A stretch of 10,676 nt of DNA. It comes from Pelagophyceae sp. CCMP2097 (taxonomy: Eukaryota > Sar > Pelagophyceae). The stretch covers positions 1 through 10,676 of the forward strand of contig MU657972.1 of the NCBI GenBank assembly GCA_026770575.1, given 5' to 3'. The notes beneath the pieces were generated by a model, which searched no databases, was not told the origin of the DNA, and saw only the letters and a program-made list of their open reading frames with translations. The translations under genes were made by a program, and so were the position numbers. Positions within the stretch are counted from its first letter, which is position 1. Every line of letters starts with the position of its first letter. This document shows positions 1 through 7,583 of this stretch, piece by piece.

Positions 1-213
1 AAAAAGTCGGATTTAGGGTCCCTACTCCCGATTGCCCCGGTCGTCGTTGTTTTCGCACGCGTTTTTTTCGAGCAGCAGCCTTCACGTCCATCGCGGCATT
101 TGCGTCTTCCGCGGCCGGAGACGTGCACGGTGGGATCGTGCGGCCTGAGGCACGAGGGCCAAAAAAGTCGGATTCAGGGTCCGTACTTCCGATTGCCCCG
201 GTCGTTGTGGTTT
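1..213. repeat. Duplicated 52-bp block, 161 bp apart
   Basis: Bases 1-52 and 162-213 are two copies of one sequence beginning AAAAAGTCGGATT and containing CGATTGCCCCGGTCGT, with a few substitutions between them. The spacer (53-161) is unlike either copy. The first copy begins at the window edge, so this may be the end of a longer array with a 161-bp period. No coding potential is apparent. The copies read as non-coding spacer repeat; function unknown. Confidence 0.75.
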
Positions 214-411
214 TGGCAAGAGACCACCCTGATAAATAAGTTTGGGCAGTGACCATCGTGAATAAAAGAAGTGTGCCGAGTGACTATCCTGATAAAAATA
301 AATTCGGCAGAGACTATCCTGATAAGAATAAGTCTCGCAGATACTATGCTAATAAAAAAAGTTGAAAAGTGACCATCTTAATAAACGGACTTTGGCAGAG
401 ATCATCCTGAC
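211..411. repeat. Degenerate 30-bp tandem array, about seven units
   Basis: The motif GACYATCCTGATAA recurs at about 222, 251, 282, 312, 342, 371 and 400, giving spacings of 29, 31, 30, 30, 29 and 29 bases. Units share a GGCAG-like start, a GACTATCCTGATAA core and an A-rich tail. The array is AT-rich, contains many stop codons and follows directly on the second 52-bp block. It is a minisatellite-type array of no known function. A 13-base match to its core occurs again at 3111-3123. Confidence 0.8.
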
Positions 412-835
412 TTTATTCTTTATTTTTTTGTAGCCCAAATCCTCCAACCCCACCGACCACCAGCGACGCCCAGAGCGGAGCATCGGCGGGGACCCGATGC
501 GACGCGGAGAGGCAGCAACGGGCCAACGGAGAAAAAGAAGCAGAACAAGGACGGTCCCGGGCTTTGCAGCACTCCGCGACCAAAGAAAGAAACTCGGGGG
601 GGAATAGGAATAACTAATTCAAAAAAAACAGAAACATGCTAAAACAAAGGATTGAATCAAATCCAAGCCAAAACCTGAACAACCAGCACCACCGGCACCC
701 GAGGCCGCCGGCGCTCGGCGCAGCGCCGCGGGGCAACAACGAGCCTACGAGAACAGCGGCCGCCACGTACAGAACGCGCTACCCGCGAGCGGCGGATGCG
801 GCGGAACCATCAACCGTGGCGTTGGTGGCTCCAGG

Positions 836-935
836 CTGGGGGGTCTTCCCCCGGCACCCGCCAAAGTCCGGGGCCTGCTGCGTTTCCAAGCGGCGCGCCT
901 CCGCGCGCGAACGACCGAGAGCGCAGCGAGCCAAA
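836..935 (+). repeat. Dispersed G-run/C-run repeat, copy 1
   Basis: A G-run, TCT and C-run are followed by GGCACCCGCC, an AGTCCGGG block, CCAAGCGGCGCGCC and, further on, GAGCGCAGCGAGCC. The same blocks recur in the same order near 2545-2625 and 2672-2787. This copy is the most diverged and has no splice-donor-like sequence at its left end. The AGCGCAGCGAGCC tail is shared only with copy 3. It is a short dispersed element of unknown family. Confidence 0.65.
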
Positions 936-1258
936 GCAAGCGTCACAATTTTAATCGATAGGGGCAAGCGTGCCAGTGGCGCGTCTGAGGGGGATTTAAA
1001 TTGATTCTTAATGTATTCTCGGTCTATTCTGAATTGACCCTGGTATCAAATGCCAGACGACAAGGAACTGACCCGTATTCGATTTAGAATCGATTCAAAT
1101 GACAACCATAACCTATAAAAAGAAAAAGAATTGCAAATTCTGACAAAAAGGTAGACACGAACCCGGACTCGCACAAGAAAACATAATTGAGCCGCGTCTG
1201 ACCCAACAATGTTATTCGCGTCACTAGTCACTGTGTGTGTCTTTCATCCAGATTCGAA

Positions 1259-1274
1259 CCCGCTTCTCAGCGGG
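1259..1274 (-). other. Small hairpin with GNRA-type loop on minus strand
   Basis: Bases 1259-1264 (CCCGCT) pair with 1269-1274 (AGCGGG) around a four-base loop. Read on the minus strand the loop is GAGA, a GNRA tetraloop. A TTCGAAT segment lies next to it, but no tRNA cloverleaf can be drawn. Six perfect pairs can occur by chance, so its role is unknown. Confidence 0.3.
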
Positions 1275-1361
1275 CGAGACTCGATCAATTACTTGACTGA
1301 ATCTATGATAACTTTGGTAACTTTGGTGAGATGTCACAGCTTGCAAGATTAGTTTTCCTTG

Positions 1362-1372
1362 CGTATATAAAG
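1362..1372 (+). promoter_or_regulatory. Probable TATA box of the gene at 1738
   Basis: GTATATAAAG at 1363-1372 is a close match to a eukaryotic TATA box and sits in otherwise GC-rich DNA. Transcription would be expected to start about 30 bp downstream, near 1395, giving a 5' leader of about 340 nt before the ATG at 1738. A consensus splice donor (GTAAGT) at 1659 suggests the leader may itself be spliced. Confidence 0.45.
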
Positions 1373-1737
1373 TGTGTATTAAGAAGACCACAACCCACCT
1401 CCCTCTCCGAGCGCGCTGCGCGCGCTGCGCGTTCAGCGCACCACGTGCGAGGCCTCAGCGGCCGTCGCGGTGGCCGTTTCGAGTCGGAGTCCACTGGCAA
1501 TCGCCGGAACGCGCGAAGCATTCGCGTCACGGCCGGGTCCGAGTCGCAATTCGGACAAGGCGGATTCCAATCGATGCTGAATCGATTCTAAATCGATTTT
1601 CGATCAAATCCAGCTGGAATCGATTATTTTCCCTCGTCGGCTCCTGTACCCGTCACGGTAAGTGCCCTCCTTCGCTCTTACACCCTCCGCTCATACGTAC
1701 GCCCGAACGGCCGTCATACGCCTTACGCCATACGCTC

Positions 1738-2889
1738 ATGGATTCCGGCCAGGACGACGAGCGGTACAGCGGCCTCTGCGCCCGCGTCGATGCTGCTGCG
1801 CGCGAAATGGCGGCGATGCCGCACAGCCAGCACTCGCTAGAATTCCAACCGGAGTTCCAGTCGATGCTCCTGGAGTTTGCGCTGTCGGCTAAGATCATTT
1901 CGCCCGACCACCCGGCGGTGGCGTCCCTCACGCGGCTGCTGCTGCGGGCCGTCCACATGGAGCACGTGGTTCCGTCGGAGATGTTTGGCGCCTTGAAGGC
2001 GTTTGGTGTCACCAAGCAGGTATGTTCTATTGGTCGACACTCATCTTGGTGTCCCTCATATGGGCACGTATAGGTGCTACTCGGGCGGCGGGCGACCCAC
2101 CTCGACCGCGGGCACGCTGACACGGGCGTGTCGTCGTCATGTCGCGCGCAAGAGTTTGCCTCGCGGTCGAACTCGGGCCAGTTTTCGGTGTCGACGCTCA
2201 CTCGTGAGCTGCCTCTCGGCGGGGTCGACGCCGGCCCGCAGATGTGCGACTTTCTCAACCTGTTCGAGGCGCCTCGCGCCAAGGGCAAGGATTCGCCGTG
2301 GCACGCGGGCCCGAACTCGTACGTGACGCTCGTCGTCATGGCGTTCGACGGCATGCTCGTCAAGCAGGGCCACATGACCAACGCCCCGAACGCCCAAACG
2401 GCAGCCGACGGTCAAAGGCCGGCTCGAACGCCCATACGCCCCTCACCCGAACGCCCTTTTTGTGCTCATACGCCCTTACGCTTAATACGGGTACAGGAGC
2501 CGACCCTCTTAGACGTGGATTGGATCAATGCGCGTATAAACTTAAAGGGGGGGTCCGGGGGGGTCTCCCCCTGGCACCCGCGACAGTCTGGCGCCGACGC
2601 ACCCCCAAGCGGCGCGCCTCGCCGGCCGAGCCGATACGAGCAAGCCGACGATATCAAAGCGGGTAAGAAGTTTAAGGGGGGGTCCGGGGGGTCTCCCCCC
2701 GGCGCCCACGAGAGTCCGGGCCCGGCACGCCCCCAAGCGGCGCGCCGAAACGTGCGATCGAATGTCTCACAGAGCGCAGCGAGCCCTTCAGCGGGCGTCA
2801 CGCTTGAGGAGCGGAGCGACGAGGCCAACGGATGGCGGAGTCCAACGGACGCCGCTAGGCGCCCGTTGGACGGAGCTGTCCGTTGGTGA
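1738..2889 (+). CDS. Unrecognised protein gene with a 54-nt intron; 3' end unresolved
   Basis: Exon 1 runs 1738-2019 (94 codons, no split codon). A GT-AG intron with donor GTATGT and acceptor ACGTATAG occupies 2020-2073 and ends in an in-frame TAG, so splicing is required. Exon 2 starts at 2074 and is convincing to about 2382 (residue 197). The first part is acidic and helix-like, followed by a segment containing FSVSTLTRELPLGG and YVTLVVMAFDGMLVKQGH. I do not recognise the family. After 2382 the frame stays open to a stop at 2887-2889, but it crosses CATACGCC-rich sequence and two G-run/C-run repeats, probably intronic. A short plausible exon starts after GGGTACAG at 2497, and a coding-like stretch ends with a stop at 3118-3120. 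The start is the first ATG of the frame compatible with the leader. If the GTAAGT at 1659 pairs with CCAG ending at 1752, this ATG would be spliced out and the start would change. Confidence 0.5.
2534..2625 (+). repeat. Dispersed G-run/C-run repeat, copy 2, donor-like left end
   Basis: This copy starts with GTATAAACTTAAAGG, then G-run, TCC, G-run, TCT, C-run, a GGCACCC block and CCCCCAAGCGGCGCGCC. It aligns almost base for base with copy 3, 129 bp downstream. The first bases form a possible splice donor (GTATAA) after the short candidate exon at 2497-2533. A plausible acceptor (GATACGAG) lies at 2633-2640, making a candidate intron of about 107 nt. Confidence 0.55.
2663..2790 (+). repeat. Dispersed G-run/C-run repeat, copy 3, with GTAAGA donor
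   Basis: This copy begins GTAAGAAGTTTAAGG, a strong donor consensus, and aligns with copy 2. It contains a perfect hairpin: 2684-2691 (CCGGGGGG) pairs with 2695-2702 (CCCCCCGG) around a 3-nt loop. The shared CCCCCAAGCGGCGCGCC block follows, then GAGCGCAGCGAGCC as in copy 1. Possible acceptors are TCTCACAG near 2763-2770 and CCCTTCAG near 2785-2792. It may be an intron built from a repeat, or a repeat inserted beside the gene. Confidence 0.55.
2825..2886. repeat. CCAACGGA inverted-repeat cluster with hairpin
   Basis: GTCCAACGG at 2840-2848 pairs perfectly with CCGTTGGAC at 2863-2871. Inside, CGCC (2850-2853) pairs with GGCG (2858-2861) around GCTA, so the 32-bp structure is interrupted by only one mismatch. 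Extra copies of the half-site lie at 2825-2832 (CCAACGGA) and, inverted, at 2879-2886 (TCCGTTGG). The cluster lies just past repeat copy 3 and could be the terminus of a small mobile element or a cruciform-forming site. Confidence 0.55.
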
Positions 2890-2891
2890 CT

Positions 2892-2992
2892 TCAACTCGA
2901 CGGGAGGGTGGCTTACGCGACGCGTGTCGTGGACGAGCAGGGCATGGACGAGCACAGTCAGACAAGGAGCCACAGAGATCAACTCGACGGGA
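2892..2992 (+). repeat. 14-bp direct repeat, 87 bp apart
   Basis: TCAACTCGACGGGA occurs at 2892-2905 and 2979-2992, followed by GGG and TGGGG respectively. The 87-bp offset is a multiple of three, and the surrounding plus-strand frame (2908-3120) is open and hydrophilic. It may be a coding remnant or last exon of the upstream gene. Nothing identifies it further. Confidence 0.4.
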
Positions 2993-3171
2993 TGGGGAAA
3001 GCAAACAACTTGATCGAGGAGGGGTCTTCGACTATCACGGTGGGCACGACCCGTCGGAGCTACCCATTGCCACTGCCCACTCGTTCCAGTACACGCACCA
3101 GCAACAACGCACTATCCTGATAATATCCGGCCGACTTTCCAGTATCCACCATCCCCGAAGCCCGGCGACCC

Positions 3172-3180
3172 CTATAAAAC
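3172..3180 (+). promoter_or_regulatory. TATA box of the TLC-domain gene
   Basis: CTATAAAAC (TATAAAA at 3173-3179) lies 46 bp before the ATG at 3225. With a usual spacing of about 30 bp, transcription would start near 3205, leaving a leader of roughly 20 nt. The surrounding DNA is GC-rich, so the motif stands out. Confidence 0.6.
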
Positions 3181-3224
3181 CCCTCCTCGGATTCGAGGTC
3201 TTCAAGGAAGGCGTCTTCAAGGCG

Positions 3225-4209
3225 ATGTTCGGCCTCTGGGGGCGCAAGGCGCTGCCGGACCCGGGGGCGCCGCTGGGCCTGAGCTTCGGCGAGATGGCGG
3301 CGCTGCCGCAGTTGCAGTATCAGCTCTTTGCGATTGTCGCGGCGCACGCGGCGCTGCACCTGCTCCTCACAAGCGTGCCGTCTCCTTTTGCGGCGCGCGC
3401 CGGCTACGCCGCGCACTACCTCCCCTTCGTCGTCTGCTTCGCCGCCATGGCCGCCGTCGGCTGCCACACCTGGCTCTGCGACGCCGAGCTGGCCGAGCTG
3501 GGCGCGACGCAGGCGGGCCGCATGTGGGGCTCGCACGCGGGCGCCGCGCGCCTCGTCGCGTCCATGTGAGGCCACAGTCATTTGAACGACACTTCGACGT
3601 CTGATCCTCCTTTCTTAGGCTCGCCGTGCAGCTCTACGACGTGCCGACGTCGTGCGTCATCCCAGAGCTGCAATCGCCGACGTTTATCGCGCACCACTTG
3701 GTCGTGCTGTTCCTGGCGTGCGCCGCGCTCCGCTACAACGCCTTCATGTACTACGGCGTCTACTTTTTCGGAGTCATCGAGACGTCGACGCCCCTCCTCG
3801 CCCTCGTCGACGGCTTCCGAGACTTCCCAAAGCTCGCAGAAAAGCTGCCGGCGACGAACGAGGCATGCCGCGTCGGGTGAGCATCCCCGCGCGCCCCTTT
3901 GCCTTCAGGGCGGCCCGCGGGCGCCGCGCGCCCCGGAGCGGCGCGTGTAGGTTCGCCGTGGCCTTTTTCGCCGTGCGCATCGTCGGGTGGGTGCCCGTGA
4001 GCGTGGCGTTTTGGCGCGACGCGCTGACGCTCTTCGAGCCCGGCGCGGCGCGGCACGGCATCCCGCTCGTCGTCGTCGCGTTCTGGCTCGCGACGCACCT
4101 CGGCCTCACGGTGCTCCAGTGGCACTGGGGGCTGAAGATCGCGCGCGCGGCGTACGCCATGGCGTCCGGAGACGAGTCTCAGCGCGAAAACGAAGCAAAG
4201 GGCGCCTGA
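3225..4209 (+). CDS. TLC-domain (TRAM/LAG1/CLN8) multi-pass membrane protein
   Basis: Three exons, 3225-3565, 3619-3876 and 3951-4209, give a 285-residue protein. The introns (53 and 74 nt) have donors GTGAGG and GTGAGC and acceptors TTCTTAG and GTGTAG; both split a codon after its second base. Hydrophobic segments lie at about 30-50, 63-83, 141-153, 157-175, 201-220 and 237-256. TLC hallmarks are the paired histidines in FIAHHLVV (137-143), the ETSTPLL segment (168-174) followed by a short polar loop, the FFAVRIVGW helix (205-213) and QWHWGLKI (256-263). TLC proteins are integral membrane proteins of the ER or plasma membrane. Some are ceramide synthases, others lipid-handling proteins of unclear reaction. 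I see no homeobox or long ceramide-synthase N-terminus, so I assign only the domain. The C-terminus is short, charged and probably cytosolic. The start follows the TATA box closely. A second in-frame acceptor (TTCAG ending at 3908) would insert 14 arginine-rich residues. Confidence 0.85.
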
Positions 4210-4473
4210 CGCGGCGACGTGGCGACGGCGCACGCCGACGGGGCCTCGGGCCCCGGCGAGCGCGCGCGCCTCGATTCGGCGCCCGCGCGCGCTCCCCGCC
4301 GACGCGAGGACCCGCCGTCATCCTATGTAATCCAACACAAACCATCTGCGACAGCCGCGTTCGTCTGCGGCGGGCCGAACGGGACCCGGCGTAGAATTTC
4401 GCACCGTGAAAATTAAGCACCGCGCCGTCGCGGCGCCGTCGCGGGTCCCGCGCGCCATTGCGCGTCCCGCGCA
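4210..4473. terminator. Intergenic region between convergent genes, with 11-bp stem hairpin
   Basis: GAGCGCGCGCG at 4258-4268 is perfectly complementary to CGCGCGCGCTC at 4284-4294, with a 15-nt loop. This 264-bp region separates the stops of two convergent genes, so both transcripts must end in or near it. No AATAAA was found, as is common in protists. The hairpin is a candidate 3'-end or transcription-pausing feature. GC-rich DNA forms such stems easily, so the functional reading is inference. Confidence 0.4.
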
Positions 4474-4483
4474 TCATCGCGCG
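4446..4483. repeat. Two tandem 19-bp units over the NPRL3 stop codon
   Basis: Bases 4446-4464 and 4465-4483 are two copies of a TCCCGCGC...GCGCG unit differing at three or four positions. The NPRL3 stop codon (4474-4476, minus) lies in the second copy, so the duplication spans the 3' end of that gene. A related GTCGCGG doublet lies just upstream (4426-4445). Confidence 0.45.
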
Positions 4484-6694
4484 TCCTCGGCGTCGAGGCG
4501 GTTTCGCTGCGCCGGCCGGCAGCGCTCCGGCGCGTTGCACGGGAACATCTCGCGCTGCACGGTGATGAGCAGGTCGCCGAACCTACGACGGGGTCCGATG
4601 GCACCGCGTCGCTGCTCTCGAGGCGGCCCCTTGCGTCCTTTGGCGCGTCCGAGGGGCTTTTCGAGGGGCGTCAGGCAATGCCGAGTTGCGACGCGGCGGC
4701 CTCGCGCGTGGAGCGCGGCGAAAATCTCCGCGCGGTCGAGGCGCTCGCGCCACATCATCTCGACGACGGGCGTGCGGCCGTCGAAGTATGGGGCGAGGGC
4801 GTAAAAAATGTGCAAAAGCCGCAGGTGCCGCGGCCGGTCGTCGTCGCCGTCGCCGCGGGTGAGGTGCAGCCGCGAGACGTCGCCAGGCGCGCGCGGCGGC
4901 GCGCGGCGGGCCGCCTGCGCCACCGCCACCGCCGCGCGCGGCGGCGTGCCCCCAGCGCCGCAGTGGCGCGCGGCGTCGGCGCCGCGCGCCTCGGGCGGCG
5001 TCGCCGGCGAGGTGGAGGGCACGCGGTCCTGCGAGCTCGGGAGGCCGTCCGGGCGTTGCGGCGCTGCGGCGCGGCCGCCCGGCCCGCGCGCGTCCTCGCG
5101 GCCGCCGGGCCCACGCGCGCACTCGTCGTCGATGCGGACCACGTACGTGTGCAGCTCGCGCAGCGCGCCGCTGCGGAGAAGCGCGAGCACGGCCTCCGTC
5201 GCCCCGCGCCGCGCGTCGCGCGCGCCGCGCGCCTCGGCGGCGCGCGCGAGCACGGCGACGGCGTCGCCAAACGACTTGGCGGCGCCGATCGCCGCCAGCG
5301 CCTCGTCGGTCGCCTGCGCCTCGCGGGCCGCGGGCGCGGGCGACGTGGCGGCGGAAAGGTCCGGGTGGCTGCGGCGCTTGGCGGCGCCGCCGACGGGCGC
5401 GTTGGGCGCGACGGCGTAGACCATGTCCGCGTCGACTTTCGTCACAACGCGGCCGCGGCGCCAGGCCACCACGTGCCGCGCCAGCGCGCAGACGCGGCCG
5501 TAGGGCAGGTCCAGGAGCCGCGCCAGCTCGTCAAAGTTGTAGCGCGTCGCGTCCGCCGCAGCCACCACCGCGCGCAGCTCTGGCGACGCGGAGGCCGGCA
5601 GCGCCACCAGGACCGTCGCTGTGTCGTCGAGGAGCAGCAGCGCCTCGTATGGCGCGTACTCGGCCGGGCCGTCGCCCGCCGGCCCCGCGCGCGCGTCGGC
5701 GGCGGTGTCGCACGCCTCGCCGGCGCCGCAGTCGTCGCCGGCGGACCAGTCCTCGTCCGACGTCGCAAAGTGGCTCTGCGGCCGCCTCGCGGGCGCGTCC
5801 TCGTCGTCGTCGTCGACGACGCGCACGCGGTGGAGCTGCCGGCAGACGGTCACCCAGCCGTTGAACGTGGCGCGCGCCGTGCAGCCACGCGCCGTGGATC
5901 GGAACGCGGCGTCGAGCTCCCGCGCGAGCGGCACGCTGCTCGCCTGGGCGCGGTCGCGCAGCATGAGCGCCGCCTGCCGCGACACGTAGCTGCAGCGCCG
6001 CTCCTCGTGCACCAGCGCCGCGACGACGTCTGTCGCCACCGCCTTGAGCGACTGCAGCGACAACGAACCGCTGACCTTGGCCACCGCGACGACGTTGAAG
6101 AACGCAACCTGCAGAGGCGGTGCGCGCGGAGGATCCAGGGGGAACTCGACGCGCCGAATCCAGCGCGGACCCTGCAGGAGGGCCTCATCACGCGGAAGAG
6201 TACCTTTTTCCATGTGGACTCGTCGGCGCCGTCTGCCTCGGGCGCGTCGTCGTCCTCGACGCCGCTCAGCAGCACCGCCGAGTCGTCCGTCGGCACGGCG
6301 TCGTCCGTCAGCACCGCCGTCGTCGACAGGAAGAGCACATCCTCGATCTAGCGGCGCGCGTCGGGCCCCGCGAGCCGACGACGAGGGGCGCGAGCCGCAA
6401 AGGCGGAGCAAGGGAGCGTCCCGAGGCACACCTGCAGCTCGACCTGGCGCTCCCGGCAGCGCCGCTTGCCGAAGAGCTTGGCCAGCTGTGCGGCGGCGCG
6501 CGTCGGCCGCGGCGCGGGCGCGCGCGGCGGGCATGGGGCGGCGAGCGCACCTGCGTGTCGGAGAAGGACTCGAAGAGCTCGCTCGCCGCCGATGTATTCG
6601 CTTCGGGCGCGCTGTAGCGCAGCGCGAGCGACGGCGCGTCGTCCTCGACGATGACGGCGAAGCCGATGAGCGAAACGCCGAGAGGCTTCGCCAT
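4474..6694 (-). CDS. NPRL3: GATOR1 complex subunit NPRL3 (nitrogen permease regulator 3-like)
   Basis: Five exons on the minus strand, 6694-6551, 6485-6432, 6347-6204, 6108-4706 and 4582-4474, give 617 residues. The first three introns (65, 84, 95 nt) are GT-AG with acceptors CACAG, GCTAG and TGCAG, all between codons. The fourth (4705-4583, 123 nt) appears to be GC-AG, which restores the alignable C-terminus. Family landmarks are an N-terminal longin-like region (LGVSLIGFAVIVEDD, 5-19), the RQVELQIEDVLFLS strand pair (61-74), VAFFNVVAV (115-123), HEERRCSYVSRQ (148-159), YEALLLLDD (268-276), a winged-helix segment (about 304-337), LHTYVVRI (433-440) and APYFDGR...VEMMW (553-567). NPRL3 works with NPRL2 and DEPDC5 as the GATOR1 GTPase-activating complex, restraining Rag GTPases and TORC1 at the lysosome or vacuole when amino acids are scarce. 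Residues 214-263 and 444-530 are alanine/glycine/proline-rich or acidic linkers, longer than needed. The ATG at 6694 begins the conserved N-terminus; the longer upstream frame is a read-through artefact. Confidence 0.9.
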
Positions 6695-7384
6695 CGCCGC
6701 GCCGCGGGTGCACGGAGCGGCGCGAGAGATACGCAAACAAAGGCCAACTCAATCTTCAAGCCCACTTCGTGGACGCCAAGGCGCGTCGGGGACGGATCGT
6801 CGCCAAAATTGTGGACTCACATCTTACAAGGGGGATCGGTTATAACCCCAAGGACTTACTGTCAACTGCAGTTTTCGTCGGGGGCTGTTTTGCTCCTGTT
6901 GGGGGTGGTAGGGGACGTCGCGCTGAGTCCCACGATGCCCGATCCCGCAAAAATCTTCTATTAAAAACGCTCAAACTGAAAATAAAAACGTCAGTTTTGG
7001 CTCGTCTGAAGCGCCACTCGCGGCAATCGTGCGGGATCGGCCATATACCACCCCAGTACGTATGGACCCGCCCCGTCACATAGCCAGAATTTCGATCCGT
7101 GAGCTCCTGCAGTTGACAGCCGGGCCCGAACCTTTCCGATAGAGGAGGCAAAATCAAGTCAAAATCAAGGTAAGAAGGCAAATAAAGATTTTATCGAGTC
7201 CATTATATTGGGGGAAGCGCTTGTTCGCGCCCTTGCAAGGCGCCCTCCACGCGGCTGATCATTTCACGGACACCCGGGGGGGTAGGGAAGCCCATAGCGA
7301 CCACGCCCACGCCCGCGGGCGGCCTCCGAGAGCCAAAACTTTGCGTCACTTGAGACTGGTTTCATCGCCGATCCCCCTTGTATG
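6695..7384. other. Spacer upstream of NPRL3; no gene seen
   Basis: No coding region is supported. The region should contain the NPRL3 promoter (minus strand), but no convincing TATA box lies close to 6694. The nearest is in the 10-bp palindrome GGTTATAACC at 6838-6847, about 145 bp upstream. AT content rises from about 6950 onward. A clean donor-like AAGGTAAGAAG near 7168-7178 has no exon support. An inverted repeat lies at 6939-7040. Confidence 0.5.
6939..7040. repeat. 11-bp inverted repeat enclosing a smaller stem
   Basis: CCGATCCCGCA at 6939-6949 is the exact reverse complement of TGCGGGATCGG at 7030-7040. Between them AAACTGA and TCAGTTT (about 6976-6998) can also pair, so a nested structure is possible in RNA or cruciform DNA. 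It might be a small MITE-like insertion or a structured transcript. No known RNA family is recognised. Confidence 0.4.
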
Positions 7385-7395
7385 CGGGTTCCTTA

Positions 7396-7535
7396 TATAC
7401 AGTAGGACTGCATTGCAGTTGTTTCAGTTGGATCGTCCGTTCGATTTTTTTCGAGCGCGCCTACGGGGGTCCTATGATCGTCGTGGCCTTTTGGGTTGCA
7501 CTGGGTGGCCTGCGCGCTTGCTTCCGCCGAGATTT
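7396..7535 (+). repeat. Palindrome module, outer left copy
   Basis: The module starts AGTAGGACTGCATTGCAGT, contains CGTCCGTTCGATTTTTTTCG and GCGCCTACGGGGGTC, and runs through GGGTTGCACTGGG to a CGCGCGCTTGCTTCCGCCGAG end. It recurs directly at 7673-7805 with scattered differences, and inverted at about 7806-7909 and 8047-8186. GCAGTAGGACTGCAGTGCAGT in the inner copies is itself nearly self-complementary. Confidence 0.7.
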
Positions 7536-7583
7536 GGAGTGTTTTTCCCCCTTTTCCCCTTGGGCGCATATTTAGTACCCTCG

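Larger units (their letters stand above)
412..1340. other. Gene-poor spacer
   Basis: No convincing gene is seen here. Base composition changes along it: AT-rich at 412-435, purine-rich to about 640, GC-rich at 680-935, then AT-rich with several GAATCGATT-type motifs. A plus-strand frame is open at 636-1004, but it is arginine- and proline-rich and crosses a dispersed repeat, so it is probably chance. The spacer holds one copy of the G-run/C-run repeat, the left arm of a 19-bp inverted repeat (1079-1097) and a small hairpin (1259-1274). Confidence 0.6.
1079..1596. repeat. Perfect 19-bp inverted repeat pair, 518 bp span
   Basis: Bases 1079-1097 (TCGATTTAGAATCGATTCA) are exactly the reverse complement of 1578-1596. 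The enclosed segment contains the TATA box at 1364 but no recognisable transposase. Further GAATCGATT motifs lie at 1613-1624 and near 952. The pair could be the ends of a short non-autonomous element or simply two members of a dispersed ATCGATT family. No target-site duplication was recognised. Confidence 0.5.

Noticed and set aside
636..1004. 122-codon plus-strand frame
   Set aside because: It crosses dispersed repeat copy 1, has a biased arginine/proline-rich composition and has no supporting promoter.
1251..1330. Possible minus-strand tRNA (GGTTCGAATCT resembles a T-loop and B box)
   Set aside because: The T-stem does not pair, and no anticodon stem, D-arm or acceptor stem can be drawn.
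4678..6351. 557-codon open frame on the plus strand, antisense to NPRL3
   Set aside because: It is arginine/alanine-rich and mirrors the GC-rich NPRL3 coding strand, which carries clear family motifs. It has no recognisable domain of its own.
6109..6765. N-terminal 219 codons of the long minus-strand frame ending at 4474
   Set aside because: This frame runs through three introns and is arginine/serine/proline-rich. The conserved NPRL3 N-terminus lies in other frames joined by canonical splice sites.
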